Positions 52,588-62,410 are shown, numbered from the stretch's first letter. The stretch is DNA of 64,000 nucleotides from Azospirillum formosense (GCF_040500525.1 NZ_CP159404.1:143501-207500); one strand, 5' to 3'. Made by a program: numbers and translations. Notes: generated from the sequence alone by a model not told the origin.

Positions 52588-53766
52588 TCAGGCCCCCGGC
52601 ACCAGACTCCTGACGAAGGCGGCGATGCGGCGGCAAGCCTCCGCAAGCTCCGCCTCGCCGACGGCGAAGGACAGGCGGACGCAGCCCGCCGCCGCCGGGC
52701 CGAAGGCGCCGGCGTCGAGGACCGACACACCGGTCTCGCGGAACAGCCGCCACGCGAACTCCATGGTCGGCAGACCGGTGCCGCGCACGTCCACCAGCAT
52801 GAACATGCCGGCCTCCGGCTTCAGGCAGCGCAGGCCGGGAACGGAGCCGAGCGCCTCCAGCGCGATGTCGCGGCGGCGGCGGTAGCCCTCGCGCATCGCC
52901 GCCACCGCCTCGTCGCCCTGCTCGACGGCGACCAGAGCCGCCTGCTGCACGAATCCCGGCAGGCCGTAGAGCATGCACAGAGCCAGCGTGCCCATATGGA
53001 CGACCAGCGGCGCCGGGGCGACCACCCAGCCGGCGCGCCAGCCGGTCATGGCGTGCGACTTGGACAGGCTGTTGATGGTCACCGTGCGCTCCGCCATGCT
53101 GGGCAGGGTGGCGATGCTGAGGTGGGGCCGGTCGAAGGTCAGGCTGGCGTAGACCTCGTCGGCGACCACCCACAGGTCGTGGCGGCGGGCGAGGTCGGCG
53201 ACGGCTTCCAGCTCCTCCGCCGACATGACGATGCCGGTGGGGTTGGCGGGGGTCGCCAGGAAGATCGCGCGGGTGCGCGGGGTCACCGCGGCGGCCAGCG
53301 CCGCCGGGTCCAGCCGCAGCGTGGCGGCGTCCGGGGCCACCGGCACCAGCGTGGCGCCCGACGCGCGGACGCAGGCCTCGTAGGTCAGGTACATCGGCTC
53401 CGGCACCAGCACCTCGTCCCCCGCCTCGACGAGGCAGAGGGTGGCGTTGAACAGGCCGTTCTGCGCCCCGGCGCAGACGATGACGTTCTCCGGCTCGACC
53501 GGCAGGCCGGTGCGGCGGGCGACGTCGCGGGCCAGCGCGGCGCGCAGCTCCGGGCGGCCGGGGATCGGGGTGTAATGGGTGTCGCCGGCGTGCAGGGCGG
53601 CGATGGCGGCGTCGCGCACCGGGGCGGGCGTGTCGAAATCGGGATCGCCGACGCTCAGCACGATCACATCCTCGCCGCGCCCTTTGGCGGTCCAGGCGGC
53701 GAAATGGATGTCCCAGGCTGCGACGCGGTCGCCGCGGATGCGGTCGGTGAGGGACGAGAAACGCAT
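52588..53766 (-). CDS. PLP-dependent aminotransferase, class I/II
   Basis: A 392-residue aminotransferase of the aspartate aminotransferase fold. Visible: VIVLSVGDPDFDTPAPVRDA, the substrate region FLATPANPTGIVMSAEE, WVVADEVYASLTFD with the Asp for the pyridine ring, the PLP Lys in INSLSKSHAMTGWRAGW, and the C-terminal Arg in GCVRLSFAVGE. ATG 53766 gives the usual start; an upstream open frame to 54528 was rejected since it overlaps the CoA-transferase gene. Substrate is unknown; an amino acid made near the hut pathway is possible. It is convergent with iclR. Confidence 0.88.
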   Translation of the reverse strand: MRFSSLTDRIRGDRVAAWDIHFAAWTAKGRGEDVIVLSVGDPDFDTPAPVRDAAIAALHAGDTHYTPIPGRPELRAALARDVARRTGLPVEPENVIVCAGAQNGLFNATLCLVEAGDEVLVPEPMYLTYEACVRASGATLVPVAPDAATLRLDPAALAAAVTPRTRAIFLATPANPTGIVMSAEELEAVADLARRHDLWVVADEVYASLTFDRPHLSIATLPSMAERTVTINSLSKSHAMTGWRAGWVVAPAPLVVHMGTLALCMLYGLPGFVQQAALVAVEQGDEAVAAMREGYRRRRDIALEALGSVPGLRCLKPEAGMFMLVDVRGTGLPTMEFAWRLFRETGVSVLDAGAFGPAAAGCVRLSFAVGEAELAEACRRIAAFVRSLVPGA

Positions 53767-54046
53767 CGGCGGAGACTCCCTGGCAGGCATTCGCGTTTGC
53801 CGGACACGGGTCGCGGCGGAAGCCCATCCATATGCCCCAGGGCGGGGCCGCGGCACAACCGGGCGTTTGAGGAGCGACGGTGCAAGGCGGCCATTCATGC
53901 CCATTAGGTCACCCTGATATGACCGACCGGCAATTGCAGCGCTGCGAAATCGGGGCCTATGACGGACCTCAATAATAAAACGAGTGAATCGTCCGCCGAA
54001 CAGTTTCCATCGGCAACAAACGCCCGAGAACGTGCAAAGGATAACC

Positions 54047-55540
54047 ATGTACCGCGACCGTATTCGCCTGAAGTCCCTGTGGGGGAAGGTGGTGACGCCG
54101 GAAGAGGCGGCCCTGCTGATCCACGACGGCATGACCATCGGCATGAGCGGCTTCACCCGCGCCGGGGACGCCAAGGCGGTTCCGCTGGCGCTGGCCGAGC
54201 GCGCCGCGACGGAGCAGCTGAAGGTCACCCTGATGACCGGCGCCTCGCTCGGCAACGACGTGGACCGCATCCTGACGGAGGCCGGGGTGCTGGCCCGCCG
54301 CCTGCCGTTCCAGGCCGACCCGGTGCTGCGCAAGGCGATCAACCGCGGCGAGGTGATGTTCGTCGACCAGCACCTGTCGGAGACGGTCGAGCTTCTGCGC
54401 TCCCGCCAGATGGGGCCGGTGGACGTGGCGGTGATCGAGGCCTGCGCGATCACGGAGACGGGCGGGATCGTCCCCACCACCTCCATCGGCAACTCCGCGA
54501 CCTTCGCCATCCTGGCCGAGAAGGTCATCGTCGAGCTGAACCTGACCCAGCCGCTCGACCTGGAGGGGATGCACGACGTCTACATCCCGACGCGACGTCC
54601 CTTCCGCGAGCCGATCCCGGTGGTGACCGCGGAAAGCCGCGCCGGCCTGCCCTGCATTCCCATCGACCCGTCGAAGATCGCCGCCATCGTGGTGACCCGC
54701 AAGCAGGACAGCAGCGCGACCATCCTGCCGCCGGACGGCGAGACCAGGGACATCGCCGGGCATCTGATCGAATTCCTCGACCGCGAGGTGCGGCAGGGCC
54801 GGCTGGGCCGCTCGCTGAACCCGCTCCAGGCCGGCATCGGGACGATCGCCAACGCCGTGCTGCACGGCATGATCGACAGCCCGTTCCACGACCTGACCAT
54901 GTACAGCGAGGTCCTGCAGGACAGCACCTTCGACCTGTTCGACGCCGGCAAGCTGACCTTCGCCTCGGGCTCCTCCATCACGCTGAGCGCCGGGAAATAC
55001 GCCGAGGTCCTGCCGAGGATCGGCAGCTACAAGGGCCGGCTTCTGCTGCGCCCGCAGGAAATCTCCAACCACCCGGAGGTGATCCGCCGGCTGGGCGTGA
55101 TCGGCATCAACACGGCGCTGGAGTGCGACATCTACGGCAACGTGAACTCGACCCACGTCAACGGCACGCAGATGATGAACGGCATCGGCGGCTCCGGCGA
55201 TTTCGCCCGCAATGCCCACCTCGCCATCTTCGTCACCAAGTCGCTGGCCAAGGACGGGAAGATCTCCAGCGTCGTGCCGATGGTCACCCACACCGACCAC
55301 AACGAGCATGACGTGGACGTGCTGGTGACCGAGACCGGTCTGGCCGACCTGCGCGGCCTCGCCCCGCGCGAGCGGGCGGAGACGATCATCCGCAACTGCG
55401 TCCACCCCAGCTACCGCGAGCTGGCGCTGGACTATCACCGCCGGGCGCTGCAGCGCGGCGGGCACACGCCGCATCTGCTGGAGGAGGCCTTCTCCTGGCA
55501 CCTGCGCTACCAGCGGACGGGCAGCATGCAGCCGGGCTGA
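54047..55540 (+). CDS. Acetyl-CoA hydrolase / succinyl-CoA:acetate CoA-transferase
   Basis: A 497-residue enzyme of the acetyl-CoA hydrolase/transferase family, which moves CoA between acyl groups such as succinate and acetate. The catalytic Glu lies in MYSEVLQDSTFDLFD (about residue 290), and the oxyanion-loop motif MNGIGGSGDFARNAHLAIFV follows at about 385. GIGTIANAVLHGMIDS is also a family hallmark. ATG 54047 has AAAGGA upstream and gives the usual MYRDRIR start; the frame is open for another 21 codons before it. It is divergent from the aminotransferase gene across about 280 bases of AT-richer promoter DNA. Confidence 0.88.
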   Translation: MYRDRIRLKSLWGKVVTPEEAALLIHDGMTIGMSGFTRAGDAKAVPLALAERAATEQLKVTLMTGASLGNDVDRILTEAGVLARRLPFQADPVLRKAINRGEVMFVDQHLSETVELLRSRQMGPVDVAVIEACAITETGGIVPTTSIGNSATFAILAEKVIVELNLTQPLDLEGMHDVYIPTRRPFREPIPVVTAESRAGLPCIPIDPSKIAAIVVTRKQDSSATILPPDGETRDIAGHLIEFLDREVRQGRLGRSLNPLQAGIGTIANAVLHGMIDSPFHDLTMYSEVLQDSTFDLFDAGKLTFASGSSITLSAGKYAEVLPRIGSYKGRLLLRPQEISNHPEVIRRLGVIGINTALECDIYGNVNSTHVNGTQMMNGIGGSGDFARNAHLAIFVTKSLAKDGKISSVVPMVTHTDHNEHDVDVLVTETGLADLRGLAPRERAETIIRNCVHPSYRELALDYHRRALQRGGHTPHLLEEAFSWHLRYQRTGSMQPG

Positions 55541-55565
55541 GCGCCGTGACGGGGGCGTGGGCGGA

Positions 55566-55919
55566 TCAGGGGCAGACGGCCTCGACGATCCGGCACACGT
55601 CCCCGGCGGTGCGCGGGGTGAAGCGGGCGAGCAGCCCGCCGCGCAGTTCCGGCACGATCAGCGACACCGGCTGTTCGGCGGGAACCGTCAGGTCGTGGTC
55701 GAGGTCGCAGACGCTGACGTAATCCAGCCCGTCCAGGGCGACCAGGAGCGACTGCCGCCCCCGCTCGTCGACGGCGTGGGCGATGGCCCGGCCGTTGGCG
55801 GCGGCGTAGGCGGCGGCCTGGTCGCGGGTGTAGCGGGAGACCGGCAGCACCCGCAGCGACGGGTGGCTGCGCAGGACCGTGGCGATGAGGGCGTTGAGGC
55901 CGCTGGACAGGCTCGGCAT
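55566..55919 (-). CDS. Hypothetical protein
   Basis: A 117-residue protein of unknown family. It has alternating helix and strand: SGLNALIATVLRSHPSLRVL, TRDQAAAYAAANGRAIAHAV, QSLLVALDGLDYVSVCDLDH and a C-terminal RTAGDVCRIVEAVCP with two cysteines. ATG 55919 was preferred to the longer frame from 56009, whose extra N-terminus is of low complexity. It is convergent with the CoA-transferase gene and upstream neighbours give no hint of function. Confidence 0.5.
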   Translation of the reverse strand: MPSLSSGLNALIATVLRSHPSLRVLPVSRYTRDQAAAYAAANGRAIAHAVDERGRQSLLVALDGLDYVSVCDLDHDLTVPAEQPVSLIVPELRGGLLARFTPRTAGDVCRIVEAVCP

Positions 55920-56070
55920 GGGTTCCAAAGGCTTCCGACTGTGGAGCGCCATGCTACCACGAATTCGGCCGTTTGGGGCGCTGCCCCCGCGCGCCGCGAC
56001 AATGGTCACGCGGGGGTCACGCGGGGGGCACGCTCTGCTGACAAAGGCCGCGACCGCCGATTGAGGACGG

Positions 56071-56098
56071 GCGTAAGCCTGATGAGTCAGGCTTACGC
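56071..56098 (-). terminator. Hairpin terminator of the chemoreceptor gene
   Basis: A perfect 12-base stem, GCGTAAGCCTGA 56071-56082 with TCAGGCTTACGC 56087-56098, loop TGAG. It lies 10 bases after the stop of the minus-strand chemoreceptor gene. It lacks a T-run on the minus strand, so termination strength is uncertain. Confidence 0.6.
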
Positions 56099-56107
56099 TT
56101 GATGGGA

Positions 56108-57811
56108 TCAGCCGGCGCGGACCCGGGCGATGAAGCCCTGGATCTCGTCGCGCAGCAGGTCGGAGTCGCGCGACAGGCTGTTCGCCGCATCCAGCACCTC
56201 CGCGGCGGCCTCGCGCACGTCGGTGGCCGACTGGCTGACGCCGCCGATGTTGCCGGAGACCAGCCGGGTGCCCTGGGCCGCCTGCTGGATGTTGCGGCCG
56301 ATCTCGTGCGTGGCGGCGGTCTGCTCCTCGACGGCGGCGGCGATGGCGCCGGCGATGGCGTCCACGTCGGCGATGGTCCGGGCGATGTTGCGGATGGCCG
56401 TCACCGTGCCTTCGGTGATCGCCTGGATCTCGGTGATCTGGCTGGCGATCTCCTCGGTCGCCTGGGAGGTCTGGGTGGCCAGCGCCTTCACCTCGTGGGC
56501 GACCACGGTGAAGCCCTTGCCGGCCTCGCCGGCCCTTGCGGCCTCGATGGTGGCGTTCAGCGCCAGCAGGTTGGTCTGGCTGGCGATGTTCTGGATCAGG
56601 TTGACGACGTCGCCGATCTTCTGGGCGGCGGTGGCCAGCCGCTCGACCAGCGCGTTGGTCCGTTCCCCTTCGGCCACGGCGTCGCGGGCGACCGTCGCGG
56701 CGCCGTTGACCTGACGGCCGATCTCCCCGATGGAGCTGCCGAGCTGCTCCGACGCGGCGGCGACCGTCGCGACGTTGGCCGACGCCTGCTCCGTCGCGAC
56801 GGCGACTGAGGAGGCCTGCTCCGTCGTCGTCTCGGCGGCGCCGGTCATCGTCTGCGCGTTGCTCTGGAGCTGGCGGGCGGCCTGCGAAACGGCGTGGACC
56901 ACGCCCTGCACGTTGGCGTCGAACTGGTCGGCCAGGGCCAGCATGGCGGCCCGGCGGTCGGCCTCCATCTGGCGCTTCTGCGCGTCGCTCTCCTCCTGGA
57001 GGCGCCGCATCTCCAGCCCGTTGTTCTTGAAGACCTGGAGCGCGCGCGCGAGCAGGCCGACCTCGTCCGTGCGCCCGGTGCCCTGGATGGCGACGGTCAG
57101 GTCGCCGGCGGCGATCGAGGTCATTTCCGACGTCAGGCGGTTGAGCGGACGCACGACGAAGAACAGCAGGATGGAGCCCAGCAGGCCGAAGGCGAACAGC
57201 AGGCCGGCGCCGGCGACCGTGTAGAGCCGCGTCATGACCTGCTGGGAGAGTGCGGTGGCGCGCTTCTCGGCCTCGCGCGTGTCGGCCATGCTCTGCTCCA
57301 CCCGCTCGCCCAGCGCGGCGGTCAGCTTCTGCCGGACGGGGCGGCCGACGTCGATGGACACGCGGATGGCGCCGTCGGTGTCGAAGCCGCGGGCCAGCTG
57401 CACGGTCGTCTGGGCGACGCGCTCATACTCGCCGACGATCGACTTGATGGCCTGGATGCTCTCGCGCTCCGCCGGGTCGTCGTAGGCCTCGGCCAGCGTG
57501 TCGATGGCCGACAGCGCCTTGGCGATGTTGGCGGTGAGCTGCGCGTTGGCGGCGTCGATGGCCTCGCGGGAGGAGGCGACGATGGCGTTCGCCTCGGTGT
57601 CCATGGCGTCGCCCAGCGCCGACTGCACGGCGATGGTGGCGCCGAGCCGGTCGGCGACCAGTTCGGTGATGCGGGCGGTTGAGCGTGTCAGATCGGAGAT
57701 CGCGCTCCGGGCGGTCCAGACGAGGCTGGCGATGACGATCAGCAGAACAAGAACGGGAACAAGGATCTTGTGCAATAACTTGCGGTTCGAGAACCAGCGG
57801 TGCAGCGGCAT
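56108..57811 (-). CDS. Methyl-accepting chemotaxis protein
   Basis: A 567-residue chemoreceptor. An N-terminal membrane helix (LHKILVPVLVLLIVIASLVW, about 13-32), a periplasmic helical sensor (about 33-190, four-helix-bundle type), a second membrane helix (VAGAGLLFAFGLLGSILLFF), a HAMP domain (VRPLNRLTSEMTSIAAGDLT) and the signalling tip (IASQTNLLALNATIEAARAG, EAGKGFTVVAHEVKALA). It lacks the C-terminal pentapeptide used as CheR tether. The sensed signal is unknown; the ligand domain resembles the helical-bundle group rather than the dCache group. It is a single gene followed by its own hairpin. Confidence 0.92.
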   Translation of the reverse strand: MPLHRWFSNRKLLHKILVPVLVLLIVIASLVWTARSAISDLTRSTARITELVADRLGATIAVQSALGDAMDTEANAIVASSREAIDAANAQLTANIAKALSAIDTLAEAYDDPAERESIQAIKSIVGEYERVAQTTVQLARGFDTDGAIRVSIDVGRPVRQKLTAALGERVEQSMADTREAEKRATALSQQVMTRLYTVAGAGLLFAFGLLGSILLFFVVRPLNRLTSEMTSIAAGDLTVAIQGTGRTDEVGLLARALQVFKNNGLEMRRLQEESDAQKRQMEADRRAAMLALADQFDANVQGVVHAVSQAARQLQSNAQTMTGAAETTTEQASSVAVATEQASANVATVAAASEQLGSSIGEIGRQVNGAATVARDAVAEGERTNALVERLATAAQKIGDVVNLIQNIASQTNLLALNATIEAARAGEAGKGFTVVAHEVKALATQTSQATEEIASQITEIQAITEGTVTAIRNIARTIADVDAIAGAIAAAVEEQTAATHEIGRNIQQAAQGTRLVSGNIGGVSQSATDVREAAAEVLDAANSLSRDSDLLRDEIQGFIARVRAG

Positions 57812-57876
57812 GTCCAGGGCTTTCCAGTAAGGCGGGCTCGATCGGTGGGGCGGCGCGGGCGCCAGGAGCCGGGTCC

Positions 57877-57913
57877 AAAAAAATTCCCCCGCAGCCTTGC
57901 GGCACGCGGGGGG
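57877..57913 (-). terminator. Strong terminator at the end of the uptake/CoA-ligase operon
   Basis: On the minus strand a GC-rich hairpin (CCCCCGC 57886-57892 with GCGGGGG 57906-57912, with a pairing inner part) is followed by seven T residues (A-run 57877-57883 on the plus strand). It lies 16 bases after the acyl-CoA ligase stop and is the classical form of an intrinsic terminator. Confidence 0.88.
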
Positions 57914-57928
57914 AGGTGAGACGCGCCG

Positions 57929-59458
57929 TCAGCCGGCCAGCCGGTCCCAGCAGCCGTCTAAGGCTGGGGACAGCTTGTGCTTCATGATGCGCTGGCTGGG
58001 GGTGCGCTCGAACTCCTCGACCACCGCGATGTAGCGCGGATTCTGATAGGGAGCGAGCTGTTTTCCGAGCCAGCCGGACAGCGACGGGATGTCCAGCGTC
58101 GCCCCGGCCTTCGCTTTCACGAACAGCTTGATGTCCTGCTCGCCGACATCGGCGGCCACTCCGATGATGGCGCAGTCCTCGACGGAGGGGTGGGTGGCCG
58201 CGACATGCTCGACCTCCCAGGCCGAGACGTTCTCGCCCTTGCAGCGCACGCTGTCGGTCATCCGGCCGTGGAACAGCAGCGTCCCGCTTTCGTCGAGCGA
58301 GCCGAGGTCGCCGGTGTGCAGGGCGCCGTCCTTGAGCGCGCGGGCCGTCGCCTCCGGGTTGCGGAAATAGCCGGCGAAGATGGCGCCGGGGCGGTCGGTG
58401 CGGACGACGATCTCGCCCCGCTCGCCCCGCGGCACCGGCTTGCCGGCGCCGTCCAGCAGCTCCACCGTGAACCAGGGCATCGGGCGGCCGACCGCGCCGA
58501 CCACGCCCTCGTCGTTGCAGGTGGTGATGCTCGACGCCTCGGTCATGCCGTAGCATTCGCGGATCTGCACCCCGAACCGCTCCTCGAAGGGCGTCCAGGT
58601 CTCCTTGGGGCAGCCGCCGCCCCAGGCGATGCGCACCGGGTGGTCGCGGTCGCGCGGCGAGACCGGCTGCTTGAGCAGGATCTGCAGGATGCCGCCCAGG
58701 TAATGGATGTGGGTCGCCCCGTATTCCCGCACCTGATCCCAGAAGCGGCTGGCGCTGAAGCGGTCGACCATGGCGAGCGACACGCTGCGGATCAGCGGCA
58801 TGACGATCATCTGCGCGCCGCCGATGTGGTACAGCGGCTCCCACACGAACAGCACGTCACCGTCGCGGGCGGCGGAGACGCGGGCCACCGCCTCGCCGGC
58901 CAGCCGCATCATGCGGTGCGACACCAGCACGCCCTTGGGCCGCCCGGTGGTGCCCGAGGTGTACATGATGGCGAAGGTGTCGTCGGGGGCGGGCGGCGCC
59001 TCCTCGAAGGCGGAGCCGGACTCCAGCAGGGACTCCAGCCGCAGGGCGGCGGACGGGTCGCCCTGGACGATCATCGGCGTGCCGGCGGGAACCGCGCCCG
59101 TCTCGGCGATCACCGGCAGGAACTCGGCCTCGGCGACGATGGCGCCGGGCTCCGAATGCTCCAGGATGTAGCGCAGCCCCTCGCCGCGCTGCTGGGCGTT
59201 GATCGGCACCCAGACCAGCCCCGCCTTGGCGAGGCCGAACAGGGTGGAGAGCACCAGCGGGCTGTTGCGCAGCATCAGCGCCACGCGGTCGCCGGGCTTC
59301 AGCCCCAGCCGCCGCAGCTCCGCCGCCACGCCGTCGGACTGGCGGTCGAGCGTGGCGAAGCTCAGCGCCTCGCCGTTGAAGCGGGCGAACAGGCGGGCGC
59401 GTCCGGTCCGGGCCGCCTGCGTGAACAGGCGGACGAACCCTTCTTCGAAATCGGACAT
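57929..59458 (-). CDS. CaiC-like acyl-CoA ligase (AMP-forming)
   Basis: A 509-residue AMP-forming ligase that joins a carboxylic acid to CoA. Visible: the ATP-binding motif IMYTSGTTGRPKGVLVSH (about residues 158-175), the GYFRNPEATARALKDGALHT and GDLGSLDESG motif A8 region, and the C-terminal catalytic Lys in RTPSQRIMKHKL. The segment GGGCPKETWTPFEERFGVQI and RECYGMTEASSITTC resembles the crotonobetaine/carnitine-CoA ligase group, so a betaine or short-chain acid is a plausible substrate. ATG 59458 begins the normal N-terminus; upstream frame readthrough into the permease was rejected. Last gene of the operon. Confidence 0.85.
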   Translation of the reverse strand: MSDFEEGFVRLFTQAARTGRARLFARFNGEALSFATLDRQSDGVAAELRRLGLKPGDRVALMLRNSPLVLSTLFGLAKAGLVWVPINAQQRGEGLRYILEHSEPGAIVAEAEFLPVIAETGAVPAGTPMIVQGDPSAALRLESLLESGSAFEEAPPAPDDTFAIMYTSGTTGRPKGVLVSHRMMRLAGEAVARVSAARDGDVLFVWEPLYHIGGAQMIVMPLIRSVSLAMVDRFSASRFWDQVREYGATHIHYLGGILQILLKQPVSPRDRDHPVRIAWGGGCPKETWTPFEERFGVQIRECYGMTEASSITTCNDEGVVGAVGRPMPWFTVELLDGAGKPVPRGERGEIVVRTDRPGAIFAGYFRNPEATARALKDGALHTGDLGSLDESGTLLFHGRMTDSVRCKGENVSAWEVEHVAATHPSVEDCAIIGVAADVGEQDIKLFVKAKAGATLDIPSLSGWLGKQLAPYQNPRYIAVVEEFERTPSQRIMKHKLSPALDGCWDRLAG

Positions 59459-59511
59459 GATGCGTATCTCGAATGCGTTTGGTCGGTTGGTTGCGGCCGA
59501 AGGGGGGCGGA

Positions 59512-61281
59512 TCAGCGCGCCGGACGGCGCAGCCACTCCGCCATCAGCAGCAGGGCCATCACGATCGCGAAGACCACGACGGACACGGCGGCCAACGTCG
59601 GGTTCAACTGCAGGATCATGTCGTCCCACATCTGCTTGGGCAGCGTGGTCTTGACGCCGCCGCTGACGAAGATCGCCACGGTCAGCTCGTCGAAGGAGGT
59701 GATGAAGGCGAACAGGAAGGCCGCCACCAGACCGCCGCGGATCAGCGGCACGGTGACCAGCATCAGCGTCTTGAAGCGGTTCGCCCCCAGCGTCGCCGCC
59801 GCCTGGTCCAGCCGCCAGTCGTGCCCCTTGACCACCGCGGAGATGGCGACGAAGGCGAAGGGCAGGGCCAGCACCGTGTGGCCGATGATCAGGCCGAGGT
59901 CGGTGGCGACCAGCCCGATCTGGGCGAACAGGTAGAACAGCCCGACCGCGATGACGATGCGCGGCACGATCATCGGCGCCAGGAAGAAGGCGAAGATCGC
60001 TCCCCGCCAGCGCGAGGAGGAGCGGGCCAGCGCCAGCGCGGCCAGGCCGGCCACCAGCGTCGCCAGGATCGCCGTGGCGAAGGCCACCGCGAACGAGCGG
60101 ATCGTCGCCGACACCCAGAGGTCGGAGGTGAAGTAGACGCGGAACCACTCCAGCCCGTAGCCCGGCGGCGGGAAGTCGAGGAAGGGGGAGGTGGTGAAGG
60201 CGATGGGAACGACGACCAGCGCCGGGGCGACCAGGAAGACGATCACCGCCGCGGAATAGAGCGGCAGCAGACGGTCCATCACCTTCGGCCCCAGCAGGCG
60301 CCCCACCGGTCCGCCCAGCGCCGTCGACGCCTTGGCGAGCGCCGACAGGATGCCCATGCCGGCCCCGCGCAGGCGGCCCTGGCCGCCGCCGGTCCGCCCG
60401 GAGGTCTCGCCCGACAGGGAGGACAGGCCGAACAGCCGGTCGTAGACCCAGCAGGTGACCAGCGCCGCGAGCAGCATGAAGGTGGCCAGCGCGCCCGCGA
60501 AGGCCCAGTTCAGCATCTCCTGGATCTGCGAGATGATGAGCTGCGCCAGCATGGTCTGCTGCGGCCCGCCGAGCAGAGCCGGCACGATGAAGAAGCCCAG
60601 CGAGGAGATGAAGGTCAGCAGGCCCGCCGCCGCGACGCCGGGCAGCGAGAGCTGGAAATAGACCAGCCAGAAGGCGTTGGCCGGCGGCGCGCCCAGCGTC
60701 TCCGCCGCCTGGACCAGCCGGCGGTCGACGGTGGTCATCACCGGCAGCATGGTCAGCACGGCCAGCGGCAGCATGGCGTGGACCATGCCTGCCATCACGC
60801 CGAACTCGTTGTGCAGCAGCGGCAGGGGCGACATCCCGGTGCCGGAGAGGATCTGGTTGATGACGCCGGTGCGCCCGAGGATGACCATCCAGGCGAAGGT
60901 CTTGACCAGATAGCTGGTCCAGAAGGGCACCATCACCGCCAGGATCGCCAGCCCGCGCTGGCGCTCCGGCAGCTGCGCCAGCCAGTAGGCCAGCGGATAG
61001 CCGAACAGGAGCGACAGCAGGGCGGTCAGCCCGGCGATGCGGAAGGTGCTCATCAGGACGCGGAAATAGACGTCCGTGGCGACGATGCGGGCGTAATGGT
61101 CGCCGGTCCAGGCCGAGGTCTCCAGGTCCTGGACGCTGAGGCCGAGCAGCCGCAGCACCGGGAACAGGAAGAAGATGGCCAGAAAGGCGAGGCCGGGGGC
61201 GGCCAGCCACAGCGGTCCGAAGCGCAGCCGCCGCCGCGCCGCGGCGAAGGCGCCGTCATGGTTCAGGGTGGCGGCGCTCAT
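59512..61281 (-). CDS. ABC transporter permease, fused PotB/PotC type
   Basis: A 589-residue permease in which two PotB- and PotC-like halves are joined. The coupling motif occurs twice: ETLGAPPANAFWLVYFQLSL (about residues 195-214) and AATLGANRFKTLMLVTVPL (about 490-510). About twelve membrane helices are present. The linker (about 300-335) is Gly/Ser-rich. It forms the channel of a polyamine-type importer. Its start overlaps the PotA stop by 4 bases. The downstream ligase gene begins 53 bases after its stop. Confidence 0.9.
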   Translation of the reverse strand: MSAATLNHDGAFAAARRRLRFGPLWLAAPGLAFLAIFFLFPVLRLLGLSVQDLETSAWTGDHYARIVATDVYFRVLMSTFRIAGLTALLSLLFGYPLAYWLAQLPERQRGLAILAVMVPFWTSYLVKTFAWMVILGRTGVINQILSGTGMSPLPLLHNEFGVMAGMVHAMLPLAVLTMLPVMTTVDRRLVQAAETLGAPPANAFWLVYFQLSLPGVAAAGLLTFISSLGFFIVPALLGGPQQTMLAQLIISQIQEMLNWAFAGALATFMLLAALVTCWVYDRLFGLSSLSGETSGRTGGGQGRLRGAGMGILSALAKASTALGGPVGRLLGPKVMDRLLPLYSAAVIVFLVAPALVVVPIAFTTSPFLDFPPPGYGLEWFRVYFTSDLWVSATIRSFAVAFATAILATLVAGLAALALARSSSRWRGAIFAFFLAPMIVPRIVIAVGLFYLFAQIGLVATDLGLIIGHTVLALPFAFVAISAVVKGHDWRLDQAAATLGANRFKTLMLVTVPLIRGGLVAAFLFAFITSFDELTVAIFVSGGVKTTLPKQMWDDMILQLNPTLAAVSVVVFAIVMALLLMAEWLRRPAR

Positions 61282-62381
61282 GACACCAGCACCCCGGCGT
61301 CGGCGCGCCAGCGCACCGCGACGACCTCGCCCAGCCGCGGCGGGGCGGTGCCGCGGCGCAGGCGGACGGTGATCGTCTCCTCGCCGCCGAGCGACACCAG
61401 AACACGCGTCTCGGAACCGGCGTAGACGGTGTCCACGACCTCGCCCCGCACCTCGTTGTCGCCGTCGCCGTCGATGTCGAGCTGTTCGGGCCGGACGACC
61501 AGCGTGCCGTCCTGGCTGTCCGGCGTGTCGGCGGACAGGCGGAAGCTGCCGTTGCCGGTGACCAGCATGGGCGCCCCGCTGCCGTCGCGACGGACCTGCC
61601 CGCGGAAGATGTTCGACACGCCGATGAAGTCGGCGGCGAAGGCGGTCTTCGGGCGGGCGTAGATGTCGTGCGGGGTGCCGAGCTGCTCGATGCGGGCGTG
61701 GTTCATCAGGCAGATGCGGTCCGACATGGCCAGGGCTTCCTCCTGGTCATGGGTGACGTAGATGATCGTCGCGCCGGTCTCGCGGTGCAGGCGCTTGATC
61801 TCGTACTGCATGTGCTCGCGCAGCTTCTTGTCGAGCGCTCCCAGCGGCTCGTCCATCAGGATGACCGAGGGCTGGTAGACGAAGCAGCGCGCCAGGGCGA
61901 CGCGCTGCTGCTGCCCGCCGGACAGCTCCTTGGGGAAGCGCCCGGCGAGATGGCCCAGATGGACCATCTCCAGCGCCTCCTTCACGCGCCGCGCCAGGTC
62001 CGCCGGGGCGACGCCGCGCATGCGCAGGGGAAAGCCGATGTTCTCCGCCACCGTCAGGTGGGGGAACAGGGCGTAATGCTGGAAGACGAGACCGATGTCC
62101 CGCTTGTGCACGGGGGTCCGGGTCTCGTCCTGGCCATCGATCAGGATGCGCCCGCCGCTGGGCTCGACCAGCCCGCAGATCATCTGCAGCAGCGTGGTCT
62201 TGCCGGACCCCGACGGGCCGAGCAGCGTCAGGAACTCGCCCGCCGGGACTTCCAGGCGGGTGGGTTCCAGCGCCGTGATGGCGCCGTACCGTTTGGTCAG
62301 TCCGTCGACCAGCAGCTTCGGCGTGGCGGCGGCCCCGGCCTGGACCGGCGCTGTCCGCGCCTGTGCGAGCGGTGAGAGCAT
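61278..62381 (-). CDS. ABC transporter ATPase, PotA type
   Basis: A 367-residue ATPase of the polyamine/opine importer group. Walker A is LLGPSGSGKTTLLQM (about residues 53-67), the signature is ELSGGQQQRVALARCF, and Walker B is VILMDEPLGALDKKLRE; the C-terminal TOBE domain (TLVVRPEQLDIDGDG, VVDTVYAGSETRVLVSLGG) is complete. ATG 62381 gives a normal length with a short Ala/Gln leader; the frame is open up to 63083 but overlaps the binding-protein gene. It is 29 bases after that gene. Confidence 0.9.
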   Translation of the reverse strand: MLSPLAQARTAPVQAGAAATPKLLVDGLTKRYGAITALEPTRLEVPAGEFLTLLGPSGSGKTTLLQMICGLVEPSGGRILIDGQDETRTPVHKRDIGLVFQHYALFPHLTVAENIGFPLRMRGVAPADLARRVKEALEMVHLGHLAGRFPKELSGGQQQRVALARCFVYQPSVILMDEPLGALDKKLREHMQYEIKRLHRETGATIIYVTHDQEEALAMSDRICLMNHARIEQLGTPHDIYARPKTAFAADFIGVSNIFRGQVRRDGSGAPMLVTGNGSFRLSADTPDSQDGTLVVRPEQLDIDGDGDNEVRGEVVDTVYAGSETRVLVSLGGEETITVRLRRGTAPPRLGEVVAVRWRADAGVLVS

Positions 62382-62410
62382 GGCGGCGGGTCTCCTTTCC
62401 GAAGGCGGGC

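Noticed and set aside
53767..54528. N-terminal extension of the aminotransferase frame
   Set aside because: It runs antisense to the CoA-transferase gene; a normal aminotransferase N-terminus begins at 53766.
59459..61210. Apparent 1093-residue fusion of the acyl-CoA ligase with an upstream part
   Set aside because: The upstream part is read from a wrong frame of the permease gene; the ligase has a normal start at 59458.
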